Part shown: one piece after another, positions 8,977 through 19,227 of the stretch
How positions within the stretch are numbered: position 1 is the stretch's first letter
Layout: every line of letters begins with the position of its first letter
Assembly: GCF_001719165.1 (NCBI RefSeq)
Contig: NZ_CP017057.1
Span: 1,674,001 to 1,738,000, forward strand
Reading direction: 5' to 3'
Source of the DNA: Erythrobacter litoralis
GTDB lineage: Bacteria; Pseudomonadota; Alphaproteobacteria; Sphingomonadales; Sphingomonadaceae
Length of the DNA: 64,000 bases
Position numbers and translations under genes: made by a program
The notes under the pieces: model-generated
The model's input: the letters and a program-made list of their open reading frames with translations, nothing else
Databases searched by the model: none
Told to the model about the DNA's origin: nothing

Positions 8977-10215
8977 ATGAGCACGGGCACGACGACATAC
9001 GATTCCGACCTTCTGCGCCTGCTGGAGGAGCGCGGCTACATCCACCAGGTCACCGACCCTGCAGGCCTCGACACGCTCGCCGCGAAGGGCATCGTGCCCG
9101 GTTACATCGGCTTCGACGCGACCGCGCCTTCGCTCCACGTGGGCAGTCTCGTCCAGATCATGATGCTGCGCAGGTTGCAGCAGGCCGGGCACAAGCCGAT
9201 CGTGGTGATGGGCGGCGGCACGACCAAGATCGGCGATCCGTCGGGCAAGGACGAAAGCCGCAAGCTTCTCACCCCCGATGTGATCGACGCCAACATCGCC
9301 TCGATCTTTACCGTGTTCGAGCGGCTGCTCACCTTCGGCGACGGGCCGACCGATGCCGTCATGGTCAACAATGACGAATGGCTCTCCTCGCTCGGCTATA
9401 TCGAATTGCTGCGCGATGTCGGGCCGCATTTCACGATCAACCGGATGCTGACTTTCGATTCGGTCAAGCTGCGGCTCGAGCGCGAACAGCCGCTGACCTT
9501 CCTCGAATTCAATTACATGATCCTCCAGGCCTACGACTTCCTCGAACTCGCGCGGCGTTACGGCTGCCGGTTGCAGATGGGCGGGTCGGACCAGTGGGGA
9601 AATATCGTCAACGGCATGGAACTGGGCCGCCGGATGGAAGGGCGCGAGTTGTTCGGCCTGACGACGCCGCTGCTCACCACCGCCGACGGGGCGAAGATGG
9701 GCAAGACTGCGGCAGGCGCGGTATGGCTCAACGATGACCAGCTTCCGGCATACGATTTCTGGCAATACTGGCGCAATTGCGACGACCGCGACGTCGGGCG
9801 GTTCCTGCGCCTGTTCACCGACCTTGCGCTGGACGAGATCGCTCGGCTCGAAGCGCTCGAAGGGGCCGAGATCAACGCGGCCAAGGTGGTGCTGGCGAAC
9901 GAGGTGACGAAGCTGGTCCGCGGCGAAGAAGCCGCGCGCACCGCCGAGGCGACCGCGCGCGAGACCTTTGCGGGCGGCGCGGGCGAGGACCTGCCGACCC
10001 TTGCCGTGAGCGAGGAAGGCATGCGGATCGGCGCCGTGCTGACCGAGCTCGGCTTCACCGCGTCCAATGGCGAGGCGAAGCGAAAGCTTGCCGAGGGAGC
10101 GGTGAAACTGGACGGCGAGACGGTGAACGATCCCGGCTTTCTGGTCCTGCCGGATGCGGGCTCGAGCCTGCGGCTCAGCCTCGGCAAGAAGAAGCACGCT
10201 CTCGTCACGCGCTGA
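8977..10215 (+). CDS. tyrS: Tyrosyl-tRNA synthetase
   Basis: This 412-residue class I synthetase attaches tyrosine to tRNA-Tyr. The HIGH-type signature is SLHVGSL at about 52-58, the KMSKS-type loop is KMGKT at about 240, and the tyrosine pocket is seen in [10 protein letters not shown] and [12 protein letters not shown]-terminal S4 RNA-binding domain ([20 protein letters not shown]) follows. Length is typical for the TyrS long form. Start ATG at 8977. Confidence 0.98.
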   Translation: MSTGTTTYDSDLLRLLEERGYIHQVTDPAGLDTLAAKGIVPGYIGFDATAPSLHVGSLVQIMMLRRLQQAGHKPIVVMGGGTTKIGDPSGKDESRKLLTPDVIDANIASIFTVFERLLTFGDGPTDAVMVNNDEWLSSLGYIELLRDVGPHFTINRMLTFDSVKLRLEREQPLTFLEFNYMILQAYDFLELARRYGCRLQMGGSDQWGNIVNGMELGRRMEGRELFGLTTPLLTTADGAKMGKTAAGAVWLNDDQLPAYDFWQYWRNCDDRDVGRFLRLFTDLALDEIARLEALEGAEINAAKVVLANEVTKLVRGEEAARTAEATARETFAGGAGEDLPTLAVSEEGMRIGAVLTELGFTASNGEAKRKLAEGAVKLDGETVNDPGFLVLPDAGSSLRLSLGKKKHALVTR

Positions 10216-10237
10216 ACCGCGGGGCGACCAATCGCAG

Positions 10238-10269
10238 GGTAAAGACCGGCGTAAGCATCGCACTTTACC
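10238..10269. repeat. Inverted repeat in the tyrS-PilZ gap
   Basis: GGTAAAG at 10238-10244 is followed after 18 bases by its exact complement CTTTACC at 10263-10269. It could be an operator or a weak hairpin. It sits 60-90 bases before the PilZ gene and 22 bases after tyrS. No T-run follows, so it is not a classical terminator. Confidence 0.4.
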
Positions 10270-10331
10270 AAATGTCAGCCTTTATCTCCCATTAGGAAAG
10301 CCTTGCGACAGCCAATGGAGGAAGGGGCGCA

Positions 10332-10670
10332 GTGTCCGTCGGAGCGAATCTGAGCGTTACAGACATGCGCCGCGCGGCGCGTCACCCGGTCGATTTCCCG
10401 GTGATCGTCGAACATTTTCAGCATGGCGACCTCAACCTGCATGTCTGCAACCTGTCGGCGCACGGCTTCATGGTGGACGATGCGCACAGCCTTGCGCGGG
10501 GAGACCGGATCATCATCCGCCTGCCGGTGGTGGGCCGAATCGAGGCCTATTGCATCTGGACCCGCGACGTGCGGGCGGGCTTCCAGTTCGAACGGATCAT
10601 CCGGATCGACGATTTCGTCACGATGATCGACACGCTCCAGCCCAATCCGCGCCTTCGCCGGGGACGCTGA
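10332..10670 (+). CDS. PilZ-domain protein, c-di-GMP binding
   Basis: This 112-residue protein has both halves of the c-di-GMP site: RRAARHPVDFPV (RxxxR) near residue 13-17 and CNLSAHGFMV (NxSxxG) near residue 40-45. It should therefore bind the second messenger and act as a small adaptor. The start is GTG at 10332, chosen because GGAGGAAGG lies 7-15 bases upstream. The partner is unknown; the other PilZ protein at 5294 is a weaker match to the motif. Confidence 0.9.
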   Translation: MSVGANLSVTDMRRAARHPVDFPVIVEHFQHGDLNLHVCNLSAHGFMVDDAHSLARGDRIIIRLPVVGRIEAYCIWTRDVRAGFQFERIIRIDDFVTMIDTLQPNPRLRRGR

Positions 10671-10734
10671 ACGGGAAAGCCCGGCTTGAGGGGAGCCTAG
10701 CAGCCCTCGCTTGGCAGCACGCCATCAGCCTGCC

Positions 10735-12051
10735 ATGGGCGATGGCGTGAACGAAACCGCATCCGCCCGACCTTCTCGGCCCCACCCATTTCGGGTCGCC
10801 AATTTCCGCGCCTACTGGGTCAGCCGCCTCGCGATGACGCTGGCGCAATATGCGATGCTGCTCATCATCGGATGGCAGACCTACAACATCGCGCGCGACG
10901 GGGGCATGACGATTGCCGAGGCATCGGGCCAGCTTGCGCTGATCGGCCTGCTGCAATTCCTGCCGCTGTTCGTCCTCACGCCGTTTTCAGGCCTGGCTGC
11001 CGACCGGTTCGACCGGCGCGCGCTGGGACGGCTCACCGTGCTCTTGCAGCTGGGTTGCGCGGCAGTGCTCGCCTGGGCCACCGCGAGCGGGGCGATCGCG
11101 CTGCCGATCCTCTATGCGGTAGCGATCGTTTTGGGCGTCGCGCGCGGCTTTGCCGGGCCGGCATTGTCCGCCCTTGCCCCGAACCTCGTGCCCAAGGCGA
11201 TCCTGCCCACTGCCATCGCGCTGTCATCGATCGCGTGGCAGGTCGGGATGATCGGCGGGCCGGCGCTCGGGGGCTACCTGTTCTCGATCGAACCGCACCT
11301 GCCCTATACCGTCGCCGCCGTGCTGTTCGCGGTGTCGGCCACCGCCCTCACCTTCATCGGCCGCGTTTCCCAGCCCGCCGTGCGCAAGGACCAGCGCCCC
11401 ATCGGCGCGATCGTCGACGGGCTGCGTTATGTCGTCCACAACAAGATGGTGCTCGGCGCGATCACGCTCGACCTTGCCGCGGTCTTCCTCGCCGGAGCGA
11501 CCGCGCTGTTCCCGGTCTATGCGCGCGACATCCTCGAGGTGGGAGAGACCGGGCTCAGCCAGCTCGCCATGGCGCCCGCGGTGGGCGCTGCGCTCACCGC
11601 CGCGTGGTTTTCGTTCCGGCCGATCAATTCCAATGTCGGCCCCAAGATGCTCGGCGCGGTCGCGATCTTCGGCTGTGCGACGATCGTCTTCGGCCTGTCG
11701 AAATCCATGCCGCTCAGCCTCGCCATGCTGTTCATCGTCGGCGCGGCCGACATGTTCAGCGTCTATATCCGCCAGTCGCTGATCCAGCTTCACACGCCTG
11801 ATGACAAGCGCGGGCGCGTCTCCTCGGTGAGTCTCCTCACCATCAGCGCATCGAACGAGGGCGGCGATTTCTTCTCCGGCTCGCTCGCCTTCCTGATCGG
11901 CCCGGTCGCGGCCGTGGTCGCCGGAGGCGCGGGCGCGGTCGTGACGGTCGCCTTGTGGGCGAGGCTGTTCCCCGTGCTTGTCACCACCAAGACCTTCGAT
12001 CCCCCTCCGGACCTGCTAGATAGCGAACCAACGAAAACACAGGAGGCCTGA
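10735..12051 (+). CDS. MFS transporter, EntS/MFS_3-like exporter
   Basis: This 438-residue inner-membrane protein has about twelve hydrophobic helices. The first block is [20 protein letters not shown], and the loop between helices 2 and 3 has the MFS signature ([14 protein letters not shown]). It fits the MFS_3 exporter group (enterobactin exporter EntS-like); the substrate is unknown. The ATG at 10735 is preferred over an upstream TTG at 10711. cysK starts one base after its stop codon and its ribosome site lies inside this gene, so the two are one transcript. Confidence 0.88.
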   Translation: MGDGVNETASARPSRPHPFRVANFRAYWVSRLAMTLAQYAMLLIIGWQTYNIARDGGMTIAEASGQLALIGLLQFLPLFVLTPFSGLAADRFDRRALGRLTVLLQLGCAAVLAWATASGAIALPILYAVAIVLGVARGFAGPALSALAPNLVPKAILPTAIALSSIAWQVGMIGGPALGGYLFSIEPHLPYTVAAVLFAVSATALTFIGRVSQPAVRKDQRPIGAIVDGLRYVVHNKMVLGAITLDLAAVFLAGATALFPVYARDILEVGETGLSQLAMAPAVGAALTAAWFSFRPINSNVGPKMLGAVAIFGCATIVFGLSKSMPLSLAMLFIVGAADMFSVYIRQSLIQLHTPDDKRGRVSSVSLLTISASNEGGDFFSGSLAFLIGPVAAVVAGGAGAVVTVALWARLFPVLVTTKTFDPPPDLLDSEPTKTQEA

Positions 12052-12052
12052 C

Positions 12053-12973
<921 letters not shown>

Positions 12974-13016
12974 GGCCCGGCGCAATCGCAGGCGGAAAAC
13001 AAAGCAGGGGACGTCC

Positions 13017-13799
13017 GTGTTCGGCAGGAATACCCGCACGCAATTTCCAGGCCTTTATGCCTGGTATCGCGACAATCTCGCCGATGCCTGCACGACGGCG
13101 GGCTTCGATCTCGAAGCGGAGATTGACAGGAACGAAAGTGTCCTGCGCCGCCAGCGCAGGAGTTGGCGAAGGAAGGTCGCAAAGGGCGATCCCGCGCAAG
13201 AACGGCAGGGCATTGTCGAGGCCATGGCCGCCGATACGGTCGCGAAGTCCACGGCGCTTGATGATGTCGAGGACGAAGTTGCGCGCCTGGTGGGCCTTTA
13301 TACGGCCCTCGCCGCGCTGTTCAGCCTGTTCTTCTGCCAGGGTCCGGCCTTTGCCGAGGGTTCGGGAGACGAGGACGCCGCAAGTTTCGAGAGCCGGATG
13401 CGCCATGTCCGGTTGTTCATCGAGGATCTGATTGCCGAGGGGCGGGCGCGCGAGGAGCGGCGGCAGCTCGAGGCCGACAATCCCGCTTACCGGATATGGC
13501 TGGGCATGCTGACGATCGCGCTCAAGCGGATCGACGGCGCGGACCAGCGCGAGGCCGCGCTTGAAGCCGCTTTCGATCCGGTGACGATCGCGGCGAGTGA
13601 TCCTCTCGCACCTCCCCGGCCGCTCCGCCCGCGGCGGGTGAAATTACGCCCGGCACTGTCCCTGCCCACCCGCCGCGCTTGCTCGATCCGGCGGGGCTCG
13701 GCGCAGCTATGGGTGCTTACTATCCCTCGCGCGCCCTGCGCGAAGGGATCGAAGGCGATGTCGGTTTTCGCGCTTTTGTCGATGCGCAGGGGCGCGTGA
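13017..13799 (+). CDS. Unknown protein; N-terminal part of a probably frame-broken TonB-C protein
   Basis: The open frame from GTG 13017 (with GCAGGGG upstream) encodes 260 residues. Residues 1-200 look genuinely coding: charged helices (FDLEAEIDRNESVLRRQRRSWRRK), a hydrophobic stretch LYTALAALFSLFF and further helices to about AAFDPVTIAASDPLAPP. After roughly base 13614 the frame turns into low-complexity Arg/Pro sequence, while the -1 frame takes over with a Pro/Ala linker and a convincing TonB C-terminal domain. The break coincides with a C-run (CCTCCCC, 13611-13617). The likely true product spans 13017-13957. A lost base, an assembly error or programmed slippage would all explain it. The function of the N-terminal part is not recognised. 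Confidence 0.5.
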   Translation: MFGRNTRTQFPGLYAWYRDNLADACTTAGFDLEAEIDRNESVLRRQRRSWRRKVAKGDPAQERQGIVEAMAADTVAKSTALDDVEDEVARLVGLYTALAALFSLFFCQGPAFAEGSGDEDAASFESRMRHVRLFIEDLIAEGRAREERRQLEADNPAYRIWLGMLTIALKRIDGADQREAALEAAFDPVTIAASDPLAPPRPLRPRRVKLRPALSLPTRRACSIRRGSAQLWVLTIPRAPCAKGSKAMSVFALLSMRRGA

Positions 13800-13957
13800 C
13801 GCAATGCCTTGTCGCAAACTCCTCTGGCCAGGCCCCGCTTGACGACGCAACCTGCAAGCTGATCGGCCGATCGGCGCGGTTCGAACCGGCGCGCGGCTCG
13901 TCGGGGGAGGCGCTGCCGGGCGAATATTCGGGGACACTGCGATGGCGGCTCGGTTAA
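13679..13957 (+). CDS. TonB C-terminal-like domain, in the -1 frame of the preceding gene
   Basis: This open frame encodes about 92 residues (TTG 13679 is the first possible start; coding character extends back to about 13601). The sequence RALREGIEGDVGFRAFVDAQ, then GRVTQCLVANSSGQ and LIGRSARFEPARG is a TonB C-terminal fold, as used by energy transducers or periplasmic TonB-like proteins. It has no good ribosome site of its own, supporting the view that it is the C-terminal half of the 13017 gene separated by a frameshift. The Pro/Ala-rich stretch before it resembles a TonB linker. Confidence 0.5.
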   Translation: MLDPAGLGAAMGAYYPSRALREGIEGDVGFRAFVDAQGRVTQCLVANSSGQAPLDDATCKLIGRSARFEPARGSSGEALPGEYSGTLRWRLG

Positions 13958-14092
13958 GGGCGAACCGGCGCTTGGGCTGCGCAGCGGGATGCCGGTGCAA
14001 ACCCGGCCCGAACCCGCCGCGAATTTCTTGATTCGAAACTCGGCCTTTCCATAGGAAGCGAGCGCCAGGCGCTGCGCGCGAACCCCACCAGC

Positions 14093-14153
14093 CTGCCCTA
14101 ACTGGGCGAAGAAACGCGGGTGACGGGCTTAATTACGACACCGGCGAACGCTA
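14093..14153 (+). pseudogene. Relic of the 3' end of cysK
   Basis: These 61 bases match cysK bases 12878-12939 with about six differences including one deleted base. Shared blocks include CTGGGCGAAG, ACGCGGGTGA and AATTACGACACCGGCGAACG. The copy has a frameshift and in-frame stops, so it is dead. The two copies are direct repeats flanking the 13017-13957 gene, which points to an old duplication or insertion event. It ends just beyond the stop of the acr3 gene. Confidence 0.75.
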
Positions 14154-14159
14154 GCCAGC

Positions 14160-15230
14160 CTAATCGGCGGCGAAATGTCCGCGGGTGCGATTGGCGATTG
14201 CGACGAGCGAAAGCATCACCGGGACTTCGACGAGGACACCCACCACCGTCGCCAGCGCCGCCCCGCTGCCGAGCCCGAACAGGCCGATGGCGACCGCCAC
14301 CGCCAGTTCGAAGAAGTTCGACGTGCCGATCAGTGCGCAGGGTGCCGCAATGGCGTGCGGCACGCGCCACGCCTTGGCCGCGCCATAGGCGATGAAGAAG
14401 ATCCCGTAGCTCTGGATGATGATCGGAACCGCGATCAGCGCCACCAGCAGCGGACGCGAGGCGATGGTTTCGGCCTGGAAGCCGAACAGCAGCAGCACCG
14501 TCGCGAGCAGGCCGACGACCGAGAGCGGCTTCATCCGCCCGGTGAAATCCGACACCGCTTTGTCGTCGCCGCCATGGGTTGCCAGCAGGCGCTGGCGCAC
14601 GAATGCCCCGGCCGCAAGCGGCACCACCACGTAGAGAGCGACCGACAGCAGCAGCGTCTCCCAGGGCACGACAATGTCGGTGACGCCAAGCAGCAGCGCG
14701 ACGATGGGCGCGAAGGCGACGATCATGATGAGATCGTTCGCCGCCACCTGCACCAGCGTATAGGCCGGATCGCCCTTGGTCAGCTGCGACCAGACGAACA
14801 CCATCGCAGTGCAAGGCGCCGCCCCCAGAAGGATCAGCCCGGCGATATATTGCTGCGCATCGGCGGGGTCGATCAGCGGCGCGAAGACCACTTCGAAGAA
14901 CAGCACGCCCAGCGCCGCCATGGTGAACGGTTTGACCAGCCAGTTGACCGCAAGCGTGATGATCAGCCCCTTGGGCTTGTCCCCCGCGCGCCGGACCGCG
15001 CCGAAATCGACCGCGACCATCATCGGAAAGATCATCGCCCAGATCAGCACCGCGACGACCAGATTGACCGAAGCGTATTCGATCCCCGCCAGAACCGCGA
15101 ATACCTCCGGCGCGAGATTGCCCAGCGCAACGCCCGCGATGATCGCGGCCGCGACCCAGACAGACAGCCATTTCTCGAACAGGCCAAGCCCCGCTGCGGC
15201 GGGTTCCATGTCGGCGCTCGCGGCGGTCAT
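14160..15230 (-). CDS. acr3: ACR3-type arsenite efflux permease
   Basis: This 356-residue inner-membrane protein has about ten helices. The family signature [16 protein letters not shown] holds the conserved cysteine needed for arsenite transport, and [14 protein letters not shown] is the second conserved block. It exports As(III) using the proton gradient. Its start overlaps the arsC stop by four bases (ATGA), as arsC overlaps arsR, so the three are one translationally coupled operon. It is often labelled arsB, but it is of the ACR3 family and not the ArsB family. Confidence 0.95.
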   Translation of the reverse strand: MTAASADMEPAAAGLGLFEKWLSVWVAAAIIAGVALGNLAPEVFAVLAGIEYASVNLVVAVLIWAMIFPMMVAVDFGAVRRAGDKPKGLIITLAVNWLVKPFTMAALGVLFFEVVFAPLIDPADAQQYIAGLILLGAAPCTAMVFVWSQLTKGDPAYTLVQVAANDLIMIVAFAPIVALLLGVTDIVVPWETLLLSVALYVVVPLAAGAFVRQRLLATHGGDDKAVSDFTGRMKPLSVVGLLATVLLLFGFQAETIASRPLLVALIAVPIIIQSYGIFFIAYGAAKAWRVPHAIAAPCALIGTSNFFELAVAVAIGLFGLGSGAALATVVGVLVEVPVMLSLVAIANRTRGHFAAD

Positions 15231-15715
15231 GCCCGTTCGGCCTCCCTGCCGATTGCCGCCAGTTCATGGCGCAGGTCTTCGGGCGTCAGGCTGTCGATCG
15301 GCAGGGCGATGAACCGATCGATGCGGCTTTTCAGCCGCTCGAAGGCGAGTTCGAATGCGGCCTGCTTTTCGGTATCGTGTCCTTCGACCGCCGCGGGATC
15401 GGGAATGCCCCAATGGGCCGAAATCGGACGCCCCGGCCATACCGGGCAGCTTTCGGCGGCGGCGCTGTCGCAGACGGTGAAGATCAGGTCGAATTCGGGC
15501 CCCTCGGCATATTCGCTCCAGCTTTTCGAACGGAAGCCGTCGACCGGAAGCCCGCGCTTTTCGACGGTGGTCAGCGCGAAGGGATTGACCCTGCCCGCAG
15601 GATTGCTCCCGGCGCTGTAGGCGGCGAACCGCCCGGCACCATGATGGTTGAGGATCGCCTCGGCCAGGATCGAACGGGCCGAATTGCCGGTGCACAGGAA
15701 AAGGACGTTTTTCAT
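15227..15715 (-). CDS. arsC: Arsenate reductase, LMW-phosphatase (thioredoxin-coupled) type
   Basis: This 162-residue protein has the P-loop CTGNSAR at residues 8-14 (Cys8 nucleophile, Arg14), the general-acid Asp in [10 protein letters not shown] and a second pair of cysteines ([12 protein letters not shown]) used as the redox relay. It reduces arsenate to arsenite for export by ACR3. The ATG at 15715 is chosen because the beta strand KNVLFLC should follow at once. It overlaps arsR by four bases. Confidence 0.95.
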   Translation of the reverse strand: MKNVLFLCTGNSARSILAEAILNHHGAGRFAAYSAGSNPAGRVNPFALTTVEKRGLPVDGFRSKSWSEYAEGPEFDLIFTVCDSAAAESCPVWPGRPISAHWGIPDPAAVEGHDTEKQAAFELAFERLKSRIDRFIALPIDSLTPEDLRHELAAIGREAERA

Positions 15716-16044
15716 GCCGGTTCCTTGCGATCCGCCGGAGCGCAAACGGCCGCGCAGTCATCGCCGCCGCAGCAATTCTCGGTCAGATAGCCCATCAGCG
15801 CGTTCATCGCCGCGTAGTCGGCCGAATAGATGATCGACCGGCTCTCCCGCCGCTGGGTAACCAGCCCTGCATGCGACAGCTGGGCAAGATGGAAGCTCAT
15901 CGAAGACGGGGGCACTCCCAGCTTGTCGGCGAGCATGCCGGCCGGGATGCCTTCGGCGCCCGCTTCGACGAGCAGGCGAAAGGCCGCGAGGCGATGTTCC
16001 TGCGCGAGGGCTGCAAGAGAGCTTATGACCTGATGGGATTGCAC
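15712..16044 (-). CDS. arsR: ArsR-family metalloregulator
   Basis: This 110-residue winged-helix repressor controls the operon it heads. The DNA-reading helix is in LADKLGVPPSSMSFHLAQLS and the wing is VTQRRESRSIIYSADY. The As(III)-binding cysteines are not at the usual alpha-3 ELCVCDL position. They lie at the C-terminus (ENCCGGDDCAAVC), as in the C-terminal-site ArsR group. The operator lies 16-32 bases before the start codon. Confidence 0.95.
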   Translation of the reverse strand: MQSHQVISSLAALAQEHRLAAFRLLVEAGAEGIPAGMLADKLGVPPSSMSFHLAQLSHAGLVTQRRESRSIIYSADYAAMNALMGYLTENCCGGDDCAAVCAPADRKEPA

Positions 16045-16060
16045 GCGGAAACTCCAACGA

Positions 16061-16076
16061 TTCGATAAATATCGAA
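16061..16076. promoter_or_regulatory. ArsR operator (inverted repeat)
   Basis: TTCGATA and TATCGAA are exact complements separated by AA. The site lies 17-32 bases before the arsR start codon, in AT-rich DNA that stands out from its surroundings and fits the promoter region. ArsR repressors bind such short symmetric sites, so this is very likely the autoregulatory operator. Confidence 0.8.
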
Positions 16077-16199
16077 ATATTGGCGCTGGCGCGCGGCGTC
16101 AACACGCACTGGCGCAAATGCGACCGCATGGATCGGCGCTTTCTGGCCCGAATGCGCACTGCCAGCCTTGCGCGCGGCCTTTCCAGAGGCGCCACACGC

Positions 16200-16238
16200 A
16201 AAAACGCGGGCCGTCATACCGAAATATGACGACCCGCG
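16200..16238 (-). terminator. Rho-independent terminator of the acyl-CoA dehydrogenase transcript
   Basis: A 14-base-pair stem (CGCGGGCCGTCATA at 16205-16218 with its complement at 16225-16238, one wobble pair) has a six-base loop. On the minus strand it is followed by TTTTT at 16204-16200. It lies 58 bases beyond the dehydrogenase stop codon. Confidence 0.85.
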
Positions 16239-16295
16239 AATGGAAAGGGGCAGACAAGTCCGCGCCACTTTGGGCCGCGGTGCCTGCAGATTGCC

Positions 16296-18101
16296 TCAGG
16301 CCGCGGTGGCGAAGGCGTCCTCGGTCAGCTTCATCATGTTCTCGCTGCCCGCCTCGAGCTTGCGCCGCAGCGCGCCTGCGTCCGGCAGCCAGCGCTCGGC
16401 GTAATAGGCGGCCGAAGTCAGCTTGGCTTCGTAGAACGCCTTGTCCGACGGATCGCCCGCCAGCGCTTCCTTCGCGACCTTCGCCATCTTGAGCCACATA
16501 TAGCCCAGCGTCACGATGCCCATGATGTGCATGTAGTGATGCGCGCCCGCGCCGAGATGGTTGGGGTTCTGCATCGCGTTCTGCATGAACCACATGGTCG
16601 CAGCCTTCTGTTCGCCCAGCGCCTTTTCGAGGACTGCGGCGATAGGAGCAAGCGTCTCGTCGTCCTTCACCGAGGCGATTTCCTCGTCGATCACGGCGAA
16701 GTATTTCTGGATCGCCTTGCCGCCCTTGGCCGGCAGCTTGCGGCCGCACAGGTCCATCGCCTGCACGCCGTTGGTGCCTTCGTAGATCATGGCGATGCGG
16801 CTATCGCGCACGAACTGTTCCATGCCCCATTCGCGCACATAGCCGTGCCCGCCATAGACCTGCTGCATGTTGTTCGCGATGTCATAGCCCTTGTCGGTGC
16901 CGTAGCCCTTGATGACGGGGGTCATGAGGCCGATGAGCATGTCGGCTTCCTCGCGCTCTTCCTGCGTCTGCGCCTTGTGGGTGAGGTCGACCTGCAGGGC
17001 GCCCCACAGGCACAGCGCGCGCATCGCCTCGTTGAACACCTTGGCGTCCATCAGCATCCGGCGCACGTCAGGGTGCACGAAGATCGGATCGGCCTTGGCG
17101 TCGGTGTCCTTCGGTCCGGTCAGCGCGCGGCCCTGGCGCCGGTCGAGCGCATAGGTGACGGCGTTCTGATAGGAGACTTCGGCCTGGGCGAGGCCCTGCA
17201 GACCGACGCCGAGACGGGCGGCGTTCATCATGATGAACATGGCGGCAAGCCCCTTGTTCTCCTCGCCGACCATCCAGCCTTTCGCGCCGTCGTAGTTGAG
17301 CACGCAGGTCGCATTGCCGTGAATGCCCATCTTCTTTTCGATCGACCCGCAGGAAACGCCATTGCGCTCACCCGGTTCGCCGTTTTCATCGAGGATGTAC
17401 TTGGGCACGATGAACAGCGAGATGCCCTTTGAGGAGTCGGGCGCGCCCGGCGTTTTCGCCAGCACGAGGTGAATGATGTTGCTGGTGAGGTCGTGTTCGC
17501 CGGCGGAAATGAAGATCTTGGTGCCGGTGATCGAATAGGACCCGTCGTCGTTCGGTTCGGCCTTGGTGCGGATCATGCCGAGATCGGTGCCGCAATGCGG
17601 CTCGGTCAGGTTCATCGTGCCCGACCATTCGCCCGAAATCATCTTGGGCAGGTACATTTCCTTCTGTTCCTGCGATCCCGCCGCCTCGATCGCGGCGGTC
17701 GCGCCGTTGGTGAGGCCGGGATACATGGCGAAGGCCTGGTTGGCGGTGCCGGTATATTCCTCGATCACGAAGCCAAGCACGTGCGGCAGGCCCTGCCCGC
17801 CGAATTCCTCGGGCTTGGCGATCGTGCCCCACCCGCTTTCGACATAGGCGTCATAGGCTTCCTTGAAGCCCGGGGGCGTCGTGACCGATCCGTCCTCGTG
17901 CCGGGTGCAGCCATGTTCGTCGCCGATCTGGTTGAGCGGCGCGAGCACCTCGGCGCAAAACTTGCCCGCCTCGTTGATGACCGTGTCGATCATGTCGGGC
18001 GTCGCGTTCTCGAAGCCGGGCAGGTTGCCGTAGCTTGCAAGGTCGAGCATCTCGTTGACGATGAAACGCGTGTCGCGGGTCGGGGCGGTATAGGTCGGCA
18101 T
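16296..18101 (-). CDS. Acyl-CoA dehydrogenase, large form with C-terminal extension (DmdC-like)
   Basis: This 601-residue FAD enzyme is longer than the usual 380-400 residues and has the extra helical C-terminal domain of the DmdC/FadE-like group. FAD/substrate blocks are MNLTEPHCGTDLGMI and ITGTKIFISAGEHDL; the catalytic glutamate is in MIYEGTNGVQAMDL. It oxidises an acyl-CoA to the enoyl-CoA, possibly methylmercaptopropionyl-CoA or a medium/long acyl-CoA; the substrate cannot be fixed from sequence. A MerR regulator lies 52 bases upstream on the same strand, so the two are probably one transcript. Confidence 0.93.
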   Translation of the reverse strand: MPTYTAPTRDTRFIVNEMLDLASYGNLPGFENATPDMIDTVINEAGKFCAEVLAPLNQIGDEHGCTRHEDGSVTTPPGFKEAYDAYVESGWGTIAKPEEFGGQGLPHVLGFVIEEYTGTANQAFAMYPGLTNGATAAIEAAGSQEQKEMYLPKMISGEWSGTMNLTEPHCGTDLGMIRTKAEPNDDGSYSITGTKIFISAGEHDLTSNIIHLVLAKTPGAPDSSKGISLFIVPKYILDENGEPGERNGVSCGSIEKKMGIHGNATCVLNYDGAKGWMVGEENKGLAAMFIMMNAARLGVGLQGLAQAEVSYQNAVTYALDRRQGRALTGPKDTDAKADPIFVHPDVRRMLMDAKVFNEAMRALCLWGALQVDLTHKAQTQEEREEADMLIGLMTPVIKGYGTDKGYDIANNMQQVYGGHGYVREWGMEQFVRDSRIAMIYEGTNGVQAMDLCGRKLPAKGGKAIQKYFAVIDEEIASVKDDETLAPIAAVLEKALGEQKAATMWFMQNAMQNPNHLGAGAHHYMHIMGIVTLGYMWLKMAKVAKEALAGDPSDKAFYEAKLTSAAYYAERWLPDAGALRRKLEAGSENMMKLTEDAFATAA

Positions 18102-18153
18102 CGCTTTGATCCCTTTTTCAAGCGGTATTGGTCTGGTCGGGTAGGTGTCGGAT

Positions 18154-18636
18154 TCAGCCGAGGTCGAGCTTTTCGATCTCGGCGACGAATTCGGTGAGAT
18201 CCTTGATCGACGAGTCGATATCGGCGCGCTGCTCCTTGAGCTTGGCGATATGCTCGCGGCATTTCTCGATCGTGACGCGGCGCTGTTCGACGCGGCCATC
18301 GTCGAGATCGTAGAGGTCGATCATCTCGCGGATCTCGTTGAGCGAGAAACCGACATTCTTGGCCCGCATGATCCAGGCGAGCCGCGCCCGGTCGCGCTTC
18401 GAATAGACGCGGGTTAGCCCCACTCGCGCGGGGCTGATCAACCCTTCGTCCTCGTAAAAGCGAAGCGCACGCGCGGTGCAGCCGAATTCGGACGTCAGGT
18501 CCGAGATCGAATATTGCTCTCGCGCATGTTTGTCGGGCCGGTCGAGATGCGCGCTGCTGCGGCGCTGCTCGGTTTCGGCAGCGGGCTTGGCATCGATCGA
18601 TCCGGATGCGGGTTTGCGGGCCGGTGCGGTTACCAT
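18154..18636 (-). CDS. MerR-family transcriptional regulator of acyl-CoA metabolism (LiuR-like)
   Basis: This 160-residue protein has a disordered N-terminal 40 residues, then a MerR winged helix (YSISDLTSEFGCTARALRFY, EDEGLISPAR) and a C-terminal coiled coil (about 118-160). It lacks the metal-binding cysteine loop of MerR/SoxR proteins. This subgroup regulates branched-chain and fatty acyl-CoA degradation genes. It is the first gene of the transcript with the acyl-CoA dehydrogenase, and a palindrome typical of the group overlaps its own promoter. Confidence 0.88.
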   Translation of the reverse strand: MVTAPARKPASGSIDAKPAAETEQRRSSAHLDRPDKHAREQYSISDLTSEFGCTARALRFYEDEGLISPARVGLTRVYSKRDRARLAWIMRAKNVGFSLNEIREMIDLYDLDDGRVEQRRVTIEKCREHIAKLKEQRADIDSSIKDLTEFVAEIEKLDLG

Positions 18637-18642
18637 GCCCGA

Positions 18643-18672
18643 TATCTACCTTCCCTTTACGTCAGCGTCAAG
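18643..18672 (-). promoter_or_regulatory. Promoter and MerR operator before the MerR gene
   Basis: On the minus strand, TTGACG (18671-18666), a 17-base spacer and TAGATA (18648-18643) form a sigma-70-like promoter. The -35 and spacer overlap a palindrome, CTTGACG-N4-ACGTAAAG at 18672-18655 with arms TTnACG/CGTnAA. This resembles the LiuR-type site TTTACGT-N2-ACGTAAA. Autoregulation is inferred from position. Confidence 0.6.
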
Positions 18673-18680
18673 TCTTGACC

Positions 18681-19079
18681 CTAACGAGAGAGCGGCGACA
18701 GCGCCTCCGCATCGTCGGCAAGCGGATCGAGCCGCCGGTAGAAGCAGCTGCGCGCTCCGGTGTGGCAGGTCGCACCTTCGGGCCATGCACGGATGACGAG
18801 CGTGTCCTGGTCGCAATCGACCAGCATTTCCTCGACCTTGAGGAAGTTTCCCGAGGTCTCCCCCTTCGTCCAAAGCTTGCCGCGCGAACGGGACCAGAAG
18901 GTCACCCGCCCGTTCTGCCGCGTCAGGCGAAGCGCCTCCTCGTTCATCCAGGCAAGAACCAGAACCTCGCCCGAACCGGCATCGACCACCACCACGGGAA
19001 GCAGGCCCGCCGCATCGAACACGGGGGCAAAGCGTGATCCGCGCTCGCGCTCATCGTTTGAAATTTCGCCTCGGTCCAC
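18681..19079 (-). CDS. hisI: Phosphoribosyl-AMP cyclohydrolase (histidine biosynthesis)
   Basis: This 132-residue enzyme opens the purine ring of PR-AMP, the third step of histidine synthesis. Metal-binding motifs are VDCDQDT and [11 protein letters not shown], and the active-site block [17 protein letters not shown] is complete. It is the stand-alone form, without the HisE domain. I place the start at GTG 19079 because GGAGAG lies 6-11 bases upstream; the ATGs further upstream have no good ribosome site. Confidence 0.95.
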   Translation of the reverse strand: MDRGEISNDERERGSRFAPVFDAAGLLPVVVVDAGSGEVLVLAWMNEEALRLTRQNGRVTFWSRSRGKLWTKGETSGNFLKVEEMLVDCDQDTLVIRAWPEGATCHTGARSCFYRRLDPLADDAEALSPLSR

Positions 19080-19227
19080 GCCGTCTCTCCTTTCCCGCCC
19101 GCCATTACCCCATCGCGCGCACGCCTCAAGCCTCCCTTGTTGCACGATGACAACAGATGATCACGAAAATCGGCCAGTTTTCGTTTTCACCTTCACGATT
19201 GCGAGTGGGGATGGAAAAACACGCGCA

